A stretch of 64,000 nt of DNA from NCBI GenBank assembly GCA_963803375.1, contig CAWDMB010000001.1, positions 62,001 to 126,000 on the forward strand, written 5' to 3'. The translations under genes were made by a program, and so were the position numbers. The DNA comes from JAOPZW01 sp963803375. Its GTDB lineage: Bacteria; Actinomycetota; Thermoleophilia; Solirubrobacterales; Solirubrobacteraceae. Shown in pieces: positions 54,125 to 61,650 of the stretch. The notes under the pieces are model-generated. The model did not search any database and was not told where the DNA came from. It was given only the letters and a program-made list of their open reading frames with translations. Positions within the stretch are counted from its first letter, which is position 1. Every line of letters begins with the position of its first letter.

Positions 54125-54721
54125 CTACCCGACCGCGTCGCCGGCGGGAGCGGGCGGCGTGCCGTAGCGGCTCTCGGTCGCCTCGAGCTGCCGGTGGTAG
54201 TGGCTGCCGAGCTCCGGATGGCCGTAGGGCCGCTCGGCCGGGCGGTCGAGGGCCATGAACGAGAGCTGGGCGATCGGCTGGCCGGGCCAGAGGACGATCG
54301 GCACCCTCGTGAGGTTCGTGATCTCGAGCGTCAGCGTCCCCTTGAAGCCGGGGTCGACGAAGCCCGCCGTCGCGTGGACGATCAGGCCGAGGCGGCCGAT
54401 CGAGCTCTTGCCCTCGATGCGCGAGACGACGTCGTCGGGCAGCTCGACCCACTCCTCGGTCCGGCCGAGGACGAACTCGCCGGGGTGGATGACGAACGAG
54501 TCGTCCGCGCCGACCTCGACGAGCTCGGTGAGGTTGCGCGGCGGGTCGGCGAGATCGATCGCGGTCGCGCGATGGTTGTGGAAGACCCGGAACGAGCGCC
54601 CGAGGCGGATGTCGACGCTCGCGGGCTGGAGCATCGCCTCGTCCCACGGGTCGATCCGCATGCGCCCCTCGGCGACGAGCCGCCGGATCGTGCCGTCGGA
54701 GAGGACGGCGGAGACCGCCAT
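54125..54721 (-). CDS. dcd: dCTP deaminase
   Basis: Deaminates dCTP to dUTP for thymidylate synthesis; some actinobacterial members also cleave to dUMP. 198 residues. MLQPASVDIRLGRSFRVF, the signature EGKSSIGRLGLIVHATAGF with catalytic Glu in FKGTLTLEITNL, and the trimer region LWPGQPIAQLSF. ATG at 54721. A small membrane-protein gene lies 9 nt upstream on the same strand. Confidence 0.95.
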   Translation of the reverse strand: MAVSAVLSDGTIRRLVAEGRMRIDPWDEAMLQPASVDIRLGRSFRVFHNHRATAIDLADPPRNLTELVEVGADDSFVIHPGEFVLGRTEEWVELPDDVVSRIEGKSSIGRLGLIVHATAGFVDPGFKGTLTLEITNLTRVPIVLWPGQPIAQLSFMALDRPAERPYGHPELGSHYHRQLEATESRYGTPPAPAGDAVG

Positions 54722-54730
54722 CGGCGCAGT

Positions 54731-54997
54731 CTAGGCGTGGTCCGCGCGCCGAGCGCGCGCGACGACCGTCCGCGTGCGGGCGGGCGGCACGGGGACCGGG
54801 TCGCCGTGCGGGCCGCGGCGCGGGTGGCGCGGCAGCGGCCGGCGCGGGTGGCGCGGCGAGCGCCGGGGACCGCCGTCGCCGTCGGAGCGCTGCGCATCGG
54901 TCTCCGGCGTCGAGCGCACGGCCCACCAGACGATCCACAGCAGCGCGACGATCGGGATCTTCAGGACGAGCATGAGGTAGACGAACGCCCAGCCCAC
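54731..54997 (-). CDS. Small single-helix membrane protein with Pro/Arg-rich tail
   Basis: 88 residues: one N-terminal transmembrane helix (GWAFVYLMLVLKIPIVALLW) then a disordered tail of repeated Pro-Arg-His elements (SPRHPRRPLPRHPRRGPHGD). Topology suggests a cytosolic basic tail. No family assigned. Located directly upstream of dcd. Confidence 0.6.
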   Translation of the reverse strand: MGWAFVYLMLVLKIPIVALLWIVWWAVRSTPETDAQRSDGDGGPRRSPRHPRRPLPRHPRRGPHGDPVPVPPARTRTVVARARRADHA

Positions 54998-55045
54998 GCG
55001 CGCATGCTATCCCCGCCAGGGGACCGGCGCACGCGCGGATTGCCG

Positions 55046-55978
55046 TCAGCTGCGCAGGGCGAGCGGCCGCGCTTCGAAGGCGGTCATGCGCCGCAGGTCG
55101 GCCACGCGGCGCACGACCTCCGTGGCGGCGACGGCGACGACGCGCTCGGTGCCGAAGGCCTCGACGTTGAAGGAGGCGAGCGCGCTGCCGTAGGCCATCG
55201 CGCGCGCCAGCACGTCGAGCGTCGGCTCCCCGCCGCAGGCCGCGACGTAGCCGACGAAGCCGCCCGCGAAGGTGTCGCCCGCGCCGGTGGGGTCGACGAC
55301 GTCGATGACCGGGTAGGCGGGCAGCGCGAAGGAGCCCTCCGGCGTGAACAGCGCCGAGCCGTACTTGCCGTGCTTGGCCACGACCGCCTTGAGCCCCCAG
55401 CCCAGCAGCTCGCGCGCGGCGGCGGGCGTGTTCGGCGCGCCCGTGAGCTGCTCGAGCTCGTCGCCGTTGAGGAGCAGGCAGTCGACGGAGCGGATCGTCC
55501 GCTCGAGCGGCTCGCGCGCGATGTTGATCCACAGGTTCATGGAGTCCATCGCGGCGAAGCGCGCCGCCGGGCACTGCTCGCGGACCTCGAGCTGCAGCTC
55601 GGGCTGGATGTTGGCCAGGAAGAGGACGTCCGCCGCGCGCGCGGGCGCCGACAGCTTCGGGCTGAAGTCGGCGAAGACGTTGAGCTCGGTCTCGAGCGTC
55701 TCGCGGCGGTTGAGGTTGTCGTGATACTCGCCCGACCAGAAGAACGTCCGCCCGCCCGTCACGCGCGCGACGTCGTCGACGACGGTGCCGCGCGTGCGCA
55801 GGACGTCCATGTCGGCCTCGGAGAAGTCGTCGCCGACCGGCCCCACGACGCGGACCTCGTCGAAGAAGGACGCGGCGAGCGCGAAGTGCACGGCCGCGCC
55901 GCCGAGCATGCGCTCGCGCACGCCGGCCGGCGTGCGGACGGCGTCGAAGGCGATCGATCCCACCACGGTCACGCTCAT
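55046..55978 (-). CDS. PfkB-family carbohydrate/nucleoside kinase
   Basis: 310-residue ribokinase-fold kinase. VTVVGSIAFDAVRTPAG at the N-terminus, GGAAVHFALAASFFDEVRVV (substrate region), and the PfkB C-terminal signature VDPTGAGDTFAGGFVGY with the catalytic Asp. Substrate not clear; the sequence resembles sugar kinases and adenosine-kinase-like members. ATG at 55978. Its upstream region is occupied by a 166-bp repeat that also abuts the divergent quinone oxidoreductase. Confidence 0.88.
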   Translation of the reverse strand: MSVTVVGSIAFDAVRTPAGVRERMLGGAAVHFALAASFFDEVRVVGPVGDDFSEADMDVLRTRGTVVDDVARVTGGRTFFWSGEYHDNLNRRETLETELNVFADFSPKLSAPARAADVLFLANIQPELQLEVREQCPAARFAAMDSMNLWINIAREPLERTIRSVDCLLLNGDELEQLTGAPNTPAAARELLGWGLKAVVAKHGKYGSALFTPEGSFALPAYPVIDVVDPTGAGDTFAGGFVGYVAACGGEPTLDVLARAMAYGSALASFNVEAFGTERVVAVAATEVVRRVADLRRMTAFEARPLALRS

Positions 55979-56011
55979 GAGGGCGGCGAGGCTAGCTGGT
56001 CGGCCGTGGTC

Positions 56012-56177
56012 TAGTGGGCCTTCTCGCAACGTTTGACCGCAAACGACGGACGCCGATCACCGCCTGGCTTTGTCCTCGGTCGCGGCAATGGCTCCACCAT
56101 TGCTCGCTCCCTGCGTCCTCGCCAGTCGGCGCCGGCGCCTCGCCGTTTCCGGCCCAACGTCACGAGAAGACCCACTA
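56012..56177. repeat. MITE-like 166-bp palindromic repeat, direct copy
   Basis: Full-length copy in the same orientation as that at 35980. The 37-bp ends TAGTGGGCCTTCTCGCAACG.. and the reverse complement of the right end match at 31 of 37 positions in the 35980 copy; two left-side substitutions distinguish this copy. It fills most of the divergent intergenic space: 34 nt to the PfkB start and 12 nt to the quinone oxidoreductase ATG. Confidence 0.92.
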
Positions 56178-56189
56178 GCGTGCCCGTGC

Positions 56190-57143
56190 ATGCGCGCGAT
56201 CCGGCAGGAGCGGTTCGGCGGCCCGGAGGTGCTCGAGCTCGCCGAGCTCCCCGAGCCCGTGCCCGCCGACGACCAGGTCCTCATCCGCGTGACGCGCGCG
56301 GGGATGAACTTCGCCGACACCCATCAGCGCCGCAACGACTACCTCTCCGCCCAGCGGCTGCCGCTCGTCCCCGGCGGCGAGGTCGCGGGCGTCCGCGCGG
56401 ACACGGGCGAGCGCGTCGTCGCGCTCTGCGGGACCGGCGGGTACGCCGAGGTCGCGGTCGCGCCGGAGGCGCTGACCTTCCCGATCCCCGAGGGCGTCGA
56501 CGACGGCACCGCGCTCGCGCTCGTCATCCAGGGGCTGACCGCGTGGCACCTGTACCGCACGAGTGCGCGAGTGCAGCCGGGCGAGAGCGTCGTGGTACAC
56601 GCGGCGGCCGGCGGCGTGGGCTCGCTCGCCGTCCAGCTCGGGCACGCCATGGGCGCCGGGCGCGTCATCGCCACCGCGTCGACGCCCGCCAAGCGCGAGC
56701 TCGCGCTCGAGCTCGGCGCCGACGAGGCGACCGACGCCGATCCCGAGGACCTGGGCGACCGCCTCGTCCGGGCCAACCTCGGCCGCAAGCTCGACGTCGT
56801 CTTCGAGATGGCCGGCGGGCGCGTCTTCGAGGAGTCGCTCCGCGCGCTCGCGCCGTTCGGCCGGCTCGTCGCCTACGGCATCGCCTCGGGCGAGGGCAAC
56901 GAGGTCCACACCCGCAAGCTCATGGGCCGCTCGCGCTCGGTCGTCGGCTTCTGGCTCATGCACTGCATGGGCCGGCCGGCGATGGTCGACGAGGCGCTGG
57001 CCGATCTCTTCGAGCGCGCCGCCGCCGGGACGCTGCGCGCGGTCGTCGGCGCCACCTATCCCCTGGCCGAGGCGCGCCGCGCGCAGGTCGACCTCGCCGA
57101 GCGGCGCACGACCGGCAAGGTCCTGCTCGACCCCACGGCCTGA
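56190..57143 (+). CDS. Zinc-independent quinone oxidoreductase (MDR family)
   Basis: NADPH-dependent oxidoreductase of 317 residues. MRAIRQERFGGPEVLELAEL is typical of quinone oxidoreductases, and no zinc-site Cys cluster is present. The cofactor fold is VVVHAAAGGVGSLAVQLGHA with ATASTPAKRELALELGADEA. C-terminal LLDP ending. It begins 12 nt after the right end of a 166-bp repeat with no visible Shine-Dalgarno, so its promoter must lie in or across the repeat. Confidence 0.9.
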   Translation: MRAIRQERFGGPEVLELAELPEPVPADDQVLIRVTRAGMNFADTHQRRNDYLSAQRLPLVPGGEVAGVRADTGERVVALCGTGGYAEVAVAPEALTFPIPEGVDDGTALALVIQGLTAWHLYRTSARVQPGESVVVHAAAGGVGSLAVQLGHAMGAGRVIATASTPAKRELALELGADEATDADPEDLGDRLVRANLGRKLDVVFEMAGGRVFEESLRALAPFGRLVAYGIASGEGNEVHTRKLMGRSRSVVGFWLMHCMGRPAMVDEALADLFERAAAGTLRAVVGATYPLAEARRAQVDLAERRTTGKVLLDPTA

Positions 57144-57282
57144 TCGCGCGAGCCGCGTCGCTGCCCCGTCCTTCGTCGCGCGACAGCTCCGACCGCTACG
57201 CGGTCCCGCGCCGGATCGCCAGGTTCGGTCGCCGGCTCGTCGCGGGCGGGAGCGCCACGCCTGAGCGCCCTATGCTCAGCCC

Positions 57283-58704
57283 GTGACCGCGTTCGCCGAC
57301 CTCGGCCTGTCCGAATCCAGCCTCCTCGCCCTGCAGGACGTCGGCTACGAGCAGCCGAGCCCGATCCAGGAGCAGGCGATCCCCTCGCTGCTCGAGGGCC
57401 GCGACGTCATCGGCCAGGCCCAGACGGGCTCGGGCAAGACGGCCGCGTTCGGCCTGCCGATCCTCGAGCACGTCGACCCCGCCGAGCACGAGGTCCAGGC
57501 GCTCGTCCTCACGCCGACGCGCGAGCTGTGCATCCAGGTCACCCAGGCGATCCGCGCCTACGGCCAGCGCAAGGGCGTCGACGTGGTCGCGATCTTCGGC
57601 GGCGCGCCGATCCGCTCCCAGCAGGCGCAGCTGCGCGGGGGCGGCCACGTCGTCGTGGGCACCGTCGGGCGCGTGCTCGACCTCGTCCAGCGCGCCTCGC
57701 TGATCCTGCACTCCTGCCGCTTCGTCGTCCTCGACGAGGCCGACGAGATGCTCGACCTCGGCTTTCTGGAGGACGTCGAGCGGATCCTCGCGCTCACCCC
57801 CAACAGCCGGCAGACGGCGCTCTTCAGCGCGACGATGCCGCCGCCCATCCGCGCGCTGGCCGACCGCTACCTCTACGACCCCGTCCACGTCAAGGTCCGC
57901 AACGCGACGCTGACCGTCGACTCCGTCGAGCAGTTCGCCGTCGGGGTGCGCGGCAACGAGAAGGCAGACACGCTCGTCGAGGTCCTGAGCGCCGAACGCC
58001 CCGACCAGGCCCTCGTCTTCGTGCGCACGAAGATCCGCTGCGACCAGCTCTTCCGCCGCCTGCGCGACCGCGGCCTCAACGTCCGCGCGCTGCACGGCGA
58101 CATGAGCCAGGGCCAGCGCGACGGCGTCATGCTCTCGTTCAAGGGCGGCCGCGTCCCGATCCTCGTAGCCACCGACGTCGCCGCGCGCGGCCTGGACATC
58201 TCGACCGTCACCCACGTCATCAACTTCGACGTCCCGGTGAGCCCCGACGTCTACGTACACCGCATCGGGCGCACGGGGCGCGTCGGGCGCTCCGGGCGCG
58301 CGCTGACCTTCGTCGAGCCGCGCCAGCGGCGCGAGCTCGAGGCCATCGAGCGCCACATCGGGACCTCGATCGCGCCCTGGTCGGCGGGCGCCCACGTCGC
58401 GCCCGCGCCGGTCTCCGAGCGCCCGCGCCGGCACTCCAAGCCGCAGCTCTCGCGCAACGGCGACGAGCCCTACGCGAAGCTCGTCGCGGGCGTCGGCCGC
58501 GCCGAGGGCGTCGAGGTGGCCGACCTCGTCCACGCGATCACGGGCGCGGCCGGCCTCGACGGCGAGGCCGTCCGCGAGGTGCGGGTGCTCGAGCGCTTCT
58601 CGTTCTTGTCGGTCCCGCGCAGCGAGGCCGAGCGCGTCGTCCGGGCCGTCGACGGCACCGCGATCAACGGGGCCATCCTGCGCGTGCAGTTGGCCGGCGG
58701 CTGA
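57283..58704 (+). CDS. DEAD-box RNA helicase
   Basis: ATP-dependent RNA helicase of 473 residues. Q motif with GYEQPSPIQEQAIP, Walker A AQTGSGKTAAF, PTRELCIQ, motif II VLDEADEMLD, SAT motif FSATMP, and motif VI HRIGRTGRVGRSG. The C-terminal about 75 residues (PYAKLVAGVGRAEGVEVADL onward) match the DbpA/CsdA RNA-binding domain, suggesting ribosome assembly or cold adaptation. GTG at 57283. Confidence 0.94.
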   Translation: MTAFADLGLSESSLLALQDVGYEQPSPIQEQAIPSLLEGRDVIGQAQTGSGKTAAFGLPILEHVDPAEHEVQALVLTPTRELCIQVTQAIRAYGQRKGVDVVAIFGGAPIRSQQAQLRGGGHVVVGTVGRVLDLVQRASLILHSCRFVVLDEADEMLDLGFLEDVERILALTPNSRQTALFSATMPPPIRALADRYLYDPVHVKVRNATLTVDSVEQFAVGVRGNEKADTLVEVLSAERPDQALVFVRTKIRCDQLFRRLRDRGLNVRALHGDMSQGQRDGVMLSFKGGRVPILVATDVAARGLDISTVTHVINFDVPVSPDVYVHRIGRTGRVGRSGRALTFVEPRQRRELEAIERHIGTSIAPWSAGAHVAPAPVSERPRRHSKPQLSRNGDEPYAKLVAGVGRAEGVEVADLVHAITGAAGLDGEAVREVRVLERFSFLSVPRSEAERVVRAVDGTAINGAILRVQLAGG

Positions 58705-58759
58705 GCTCCGCGCGCCACGGGCTTTGCGTGCGGCGGGCCGCGTGTGCAACGCTGGGGCC

Positions 58760-59824
58760 GTGAAGCTGCTCGAGGCAGAGCGTCGGGCTGCGCCTCCGGC
58801 CCCGCCCGGGGCGCCCGCGCCCGAGGCGCCCGAGGCCCAGCCGCTCCCCGAGGGGACGACCGCCTGCCGGACGTGCGGCGCACCGATGGAGCCCGGCCAG
58901 GACTGGTGTCTGACCTGCGGCACGGCCGCGAAGGGCACGCTCGGCCAGCGCCCCGGCTGGCGCGCGGCCCGCACCGTCATCGCGCTCACCGCGCTGCTCG
59001 TACTCGGAGCGGCCGCCGCGAGCTACGCGGCGATCACCGACGACGGCGCCAAGCCGCCGGCGGCGAGCACGCCGGTGGCCCAGACGCCGCCCGCGGCCAC
59101 GCCGCCCGCGGCCACCACGACGCCGCCCGCGGCCACCGCGCCGGCCACGCCGAAGCAGCTGCCCAAGGTCGCGCCGCCGAAGGCCACGAGCACGCCGACC
59201 CCAGCGCCCACGCCCGTGGCTCCCACCCCGTCCACCGCGACGCCCGCGCCTGCGAGCTCCGGCTCCTCCGGCTCCTCCGGCTCCGCGGGCTCCTCGGGCT
59301 CCTCGGGCGGCTCGACCGCGTCGAGCGCGCGCTCCGGCGAGAGCGACGGCGGCAGCTCGTCGAGCGCGACGCCGGCCGGCCCCGCTCCCGTCGTGCTCGC
59401 CTCGGGCGCGGCCTCGGTCTACGACCCCTACAAGCGCGTGGCCGCCACCGGGGACGCCGCCAAGGGCATCGACGGCAACCCCTCCACCTCGTGGTACGTA
59501 GACCCCACCCCCAAGCCGGGCGCCGGGCCCGACGTCGGCTTCCTCGTCGACCTTGGCGCCAAGCGCGACCTGCGCGGGCTGGTCGTCCAGACCACGACGC
59601 CGGGCTTCCGCGTGGAGGTCTACGCCACCGATGTCGCCACCGCGCCGCCCGACATCCTCGACGCGCGCTGGAGCCACCTGCGCAACCGCGCCGACGTCGG
59701 GACGAACGAGTCGATCGCCCTGCGCGACGACCCGACGAAGTACCGCAAGGTCGTGCTCTGGCTCACCGAGGCGCCCGCGAACGGCACCCGCATCCGCGTC
59801 AGCGAGCTCGAGGTCCTGACCTGA
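58760..59824 (+). CDS. Zinc-ribbon, single-pass membrane protein with discoidin-like domain
   Basis: 354 residues. A cytosolic zinc ribbon has Cys36/39 and Cys50/53 (ACRTCGAP and DWCLTCG). One transmembrane helix follows (VIALTALLVLGAAAASYAAI, about 72-91), then a long Ala/Pro/Thr linker, a Gly/Ser-rich segment (SSGSSGSAGSSGSSGGS), and a C-terminal beta domain (about 220-354) resembling a discoidin/F5-8-type jelly roll (KGIDGNPSTSWYVDPTPKPG). Probably a cell-surface sensor or anchor. GTG at 58760; its stop overlaps the cyclophilin start. Confidence 0.8.
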   Translation: MKLLEAERRAAPPAPPGAPAPEAPEAQPLPEGTTACRTCGAPMEPGQDWCLTCGTAAKGTLGQRPGWRAARTVIALTALLVLGAAAASYAAITDDGAKPPAASTPVAQTPPAATPPAATTTPPAATAPATPKQLPKVAPPKATSTPTPAPTPVAPTPSTATPAPASSGSSGSSGSAGSSGSSGGSTASSARSGESDGGSSSSATPAGPAPVVLASGAASVYDPYKRVAATGDAAKGIDGNPSTSWYVDPTPKPGAGPDVGFLVDLGAKRDLRGLVVQTTTPGFRVEVYATDVATAPPDILDARWSHLRNRADVGTNESIALRDDPTKYRKVVLWLTEAPANGTRIRVSELEVLT

Positions 59825-60291
59825 TGCCGTCCACGGCCGTCCTGCGCACCTCCGAGGGCGATGTCACGCTCGAGCTCTTCGACGAGGACGCGCCGCAGAC
59901 CGTCGCGAACTTCAAGCGCCTGGCGGGGCAGGGCTTCTACGACGGGCTCATCTTCCACCGCGTGATCCCGGACTTCATGATCCAGGGCGGCTGCCCGCAG
60001 GGCACCGGCACGGGCGGCCCGGGCTACACGTTCGAGGACGAGGCCAACGACCACAGGGTCGTCCGCGGCGCGCTCGCGATGGCCAACGCGGGGCCGAACA
60101 CGAACGGCTCGCAGTTCTTCGTCGTCACCACCGGCGAGGCGCCGTGGCTCGACGGCAAGCACACGGTCTTCGGGCGCGTGGCCGACGGCATGGACGTCGT
60201 CGACCGGATCTCGCAGCGCCGGACCGACGGGCGCGACAAGCCCGTCGACGACGTCACCATGGACGTCGAGCTCGAGCAGCCCACGGCCTAG
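59824..60291 (+). CDS. Cyclophilin-type peptidyl-prolyl isomerase
   Basis: 155-residue cytosolic cyclophilin catalysing prolyl cis-trans isomerisation. LFDEDAPQTVANFKRLAGQG, GLIFHRVIPDFMIQGGCPQG (catalytic Arg in FHRVIP), MANAGPNTNGSQFFVVTTGE and LDGKHTVFGRVADGMDVVD. Compact, no signal peptide. ATG overlaps the previous stop by one base. A gap of 138 nt then precedes the hydrogenase genes. Confidence 0.95.
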   Translation: MPSTAVLRTSEGDVTLELFDEDAPQTVANFKRLAGQGFYDGLIFHRVIPDFMIQGGCPQGTGTGGPGYTFEDEANDHRVVRGALAMANAGPNTNGSQFFVVTTGEAPWLDGKHTVFGRVADGMDVVDRISQRRTDGRDKPVDDVTMDVELEQPTA

Positions 60292-60429
60292 CGGGGCGGT
60301 CGTGCAACGACGCGTCGAGCGCCGCGCGCGCGGCGACCGCGATCCTCCGCAGCGCCGGGCGCGGACGCTCCCGGTTGCGCGCGCGGGCGGACGCGCATAG
60401 GTTTCGCGGACTGCTCGACGGGAGGGGTC

Positions 60430-61650
60430 ATGCTTACCGAACGGATGACGCTCGATGCTGCGCTGCGCCACCGCGGCATCAGCCGACGGCGCTTTCTGCA
60501 GTTCTGCAGTGTCATGGCCGGCACGCTGGCGCTGCCGCCGAGCTACGGCGCCCGGATCGCCGAGGCGCTCGAGCACCGTCGCAAGCCGGTGCTCGTGTGG
60601 CTCGAGTTCCAGGACTGCGCGGGCAACTCCGAGTCCGTGCTGCGCTCGCCGGCGCCCGACGTCGCCCAGCTCGTGCTCGAGACGTTCTCCTGGGAGTACC
60701 ACGAGCTCATCATGGCCGGGGCCGGCGAGCAGGCCGAGGCCGTCCTCGAGCGGGTCGTGCGCGAGCAGAAGGGCCACTACCTGGCCGTCGTCGAGGGCGC
60801 GATCCCGTTCGGCGCCGACGGCGCCTACTGCACGATCGGCGGGCGCAGCGCGCTCGACATCGCGCGCCGGGTGTGCGGCAACGCGGCGGCGACGCTCGCC
60901 GTGGGCGCGTGCGCGTGGGACGGCGGCTTCGTCGATTTCGGGCCGACGGGGGCTGTGGGCGTGCAGGACGCCGTGTCGGACGCCGACGTCGTCAACCTCG
61001 GCGGCTGCCCGCACAACGCCGCCAACACCGTCGCCGTCCTCACCCACTACCTGACGTTCGGCGAGATGCCGGAGCTCGACCGCTACAACCGCCCGCTCTT
61101 CGCCTACGGCGACACGATCCACGACCAGTGCGAGCGGCGGGCCTACTACGACGCCGGGCTCTTCGTCGAGGAGTGGGGCGACGAGGGCCACCGCAAGGGC
61201 TACTGCCTCTACAAGATGGGCTGCAAGGGACCGTCGGCGACCTACAACTGCCCCAACGTGCGCTGGAACGACGGGACGAGCTGGCCCGTGCAGGCCGGCC
61301 ACGGCTGCATCGGCTGCGCGGCCCCGCAGTTCTGGTCGCAGATGACCCCGTTCTACGGCCGCCTGCCGGACGTGTCGGGCTTCGGCGTCGACACGACGGC
61401 CGAGAAGGTCGGCCTCGCCGCCGTCGTCGCCGTGGCGGGCGCCAGTGCCGCCCACGGCCTCGGAAAGGTCGTGCAGCACGCCAGCGAGCAGGGTCGCGGC
61501 GAGCCCGCTCCCGAGCCGCCCGGCGACCGCGGCGAGGCCGGTTCCGAGCCGCCCGGCGACCGCGCCGCGGCCGGTCCCGCGCCGCCCGGCGACCACGCCG
61601 ACCCCGCCGACCCGCCGACCCCGGAGGACCCCGGTGCGCATCAAGGTTGA
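60430..61650 (+). CDS. Uptake [NiFe]-hydrogenase small subunit, Tat-exported
   Basis: Electron-transfer subunit holding three FeS clusters. 406 residues with Tat signal RGISRRRFLQFC. Cluster ligands are Cys63 in FQDCAGNSE, Cys in GAYCTIGG and GGCPHN (proximal); His and Cys in TIHDQCE, with Cys in GYCLYKMGC (distal); NCPN and GHGCIGC with Pro retained (medial 3Fe-4S type). The second proximal ligand, usually Cys, reads Asn66. A weak membrane-anchor helix is followed by a Pro-rich tail with three PPGD repeats. A GGGAGGGG ribosome-binding site precedes the ATG. Overlaps the large subunit by 17 nt. Confidence 0.92.
   Translation: MLTERMTLDAALRHRGISRRRFLQFCSVMAGTLALPPSYGARIAEALEHRRKPVLVWLEFQDCAGNSESVLRSPAPDVAQLVLETFSWEYHELIMAGAGEQAEAVLERVVREQKGHYLAVVEGAIPFGADGAYCTIGGRSALDIARRVCGNAAATLAVGACAWDGGFVDFGPTGAVGVQDAVSDADVVNLGGCPHNAANTVAVLTHYLTFGEMPELDRYNRPLFAYGDTIHDQCERRAYYDAGLFVEEWGDEGHRKGYCLYKMGCKGPSATYNCPNVRWNDGTSWPVQAGHGCIGCAAPQFWSQMTPFYGRLPDVSGFGVDTTAEKVGLAAVVAVAGASAAHGLGKVVQHASEQGRGEPAPEPPGDRGEAGSEPPGDRAAAGPAPPGDHADPADPPTPEDPGAHQG
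61513..61611 (+). repeat. Three 33-nt repeats in the hydrogenase small-subunit tail
   Basis: Period of 33 nt starting at 61513, 61546 and 61579, each encoding an (E/A)PPGD(R/H) unit with Ala/Gly spacer. In frame, coding for the extreme C-terminus after the membrane-anchor region. Confidence 0.75.

Noticed and set aside
61513..61611. 33-nt repeats as a CRISPR-like or mobile repeat
   Set aside because: In-frame and without unique spacers; a coding minisatellite explains them.
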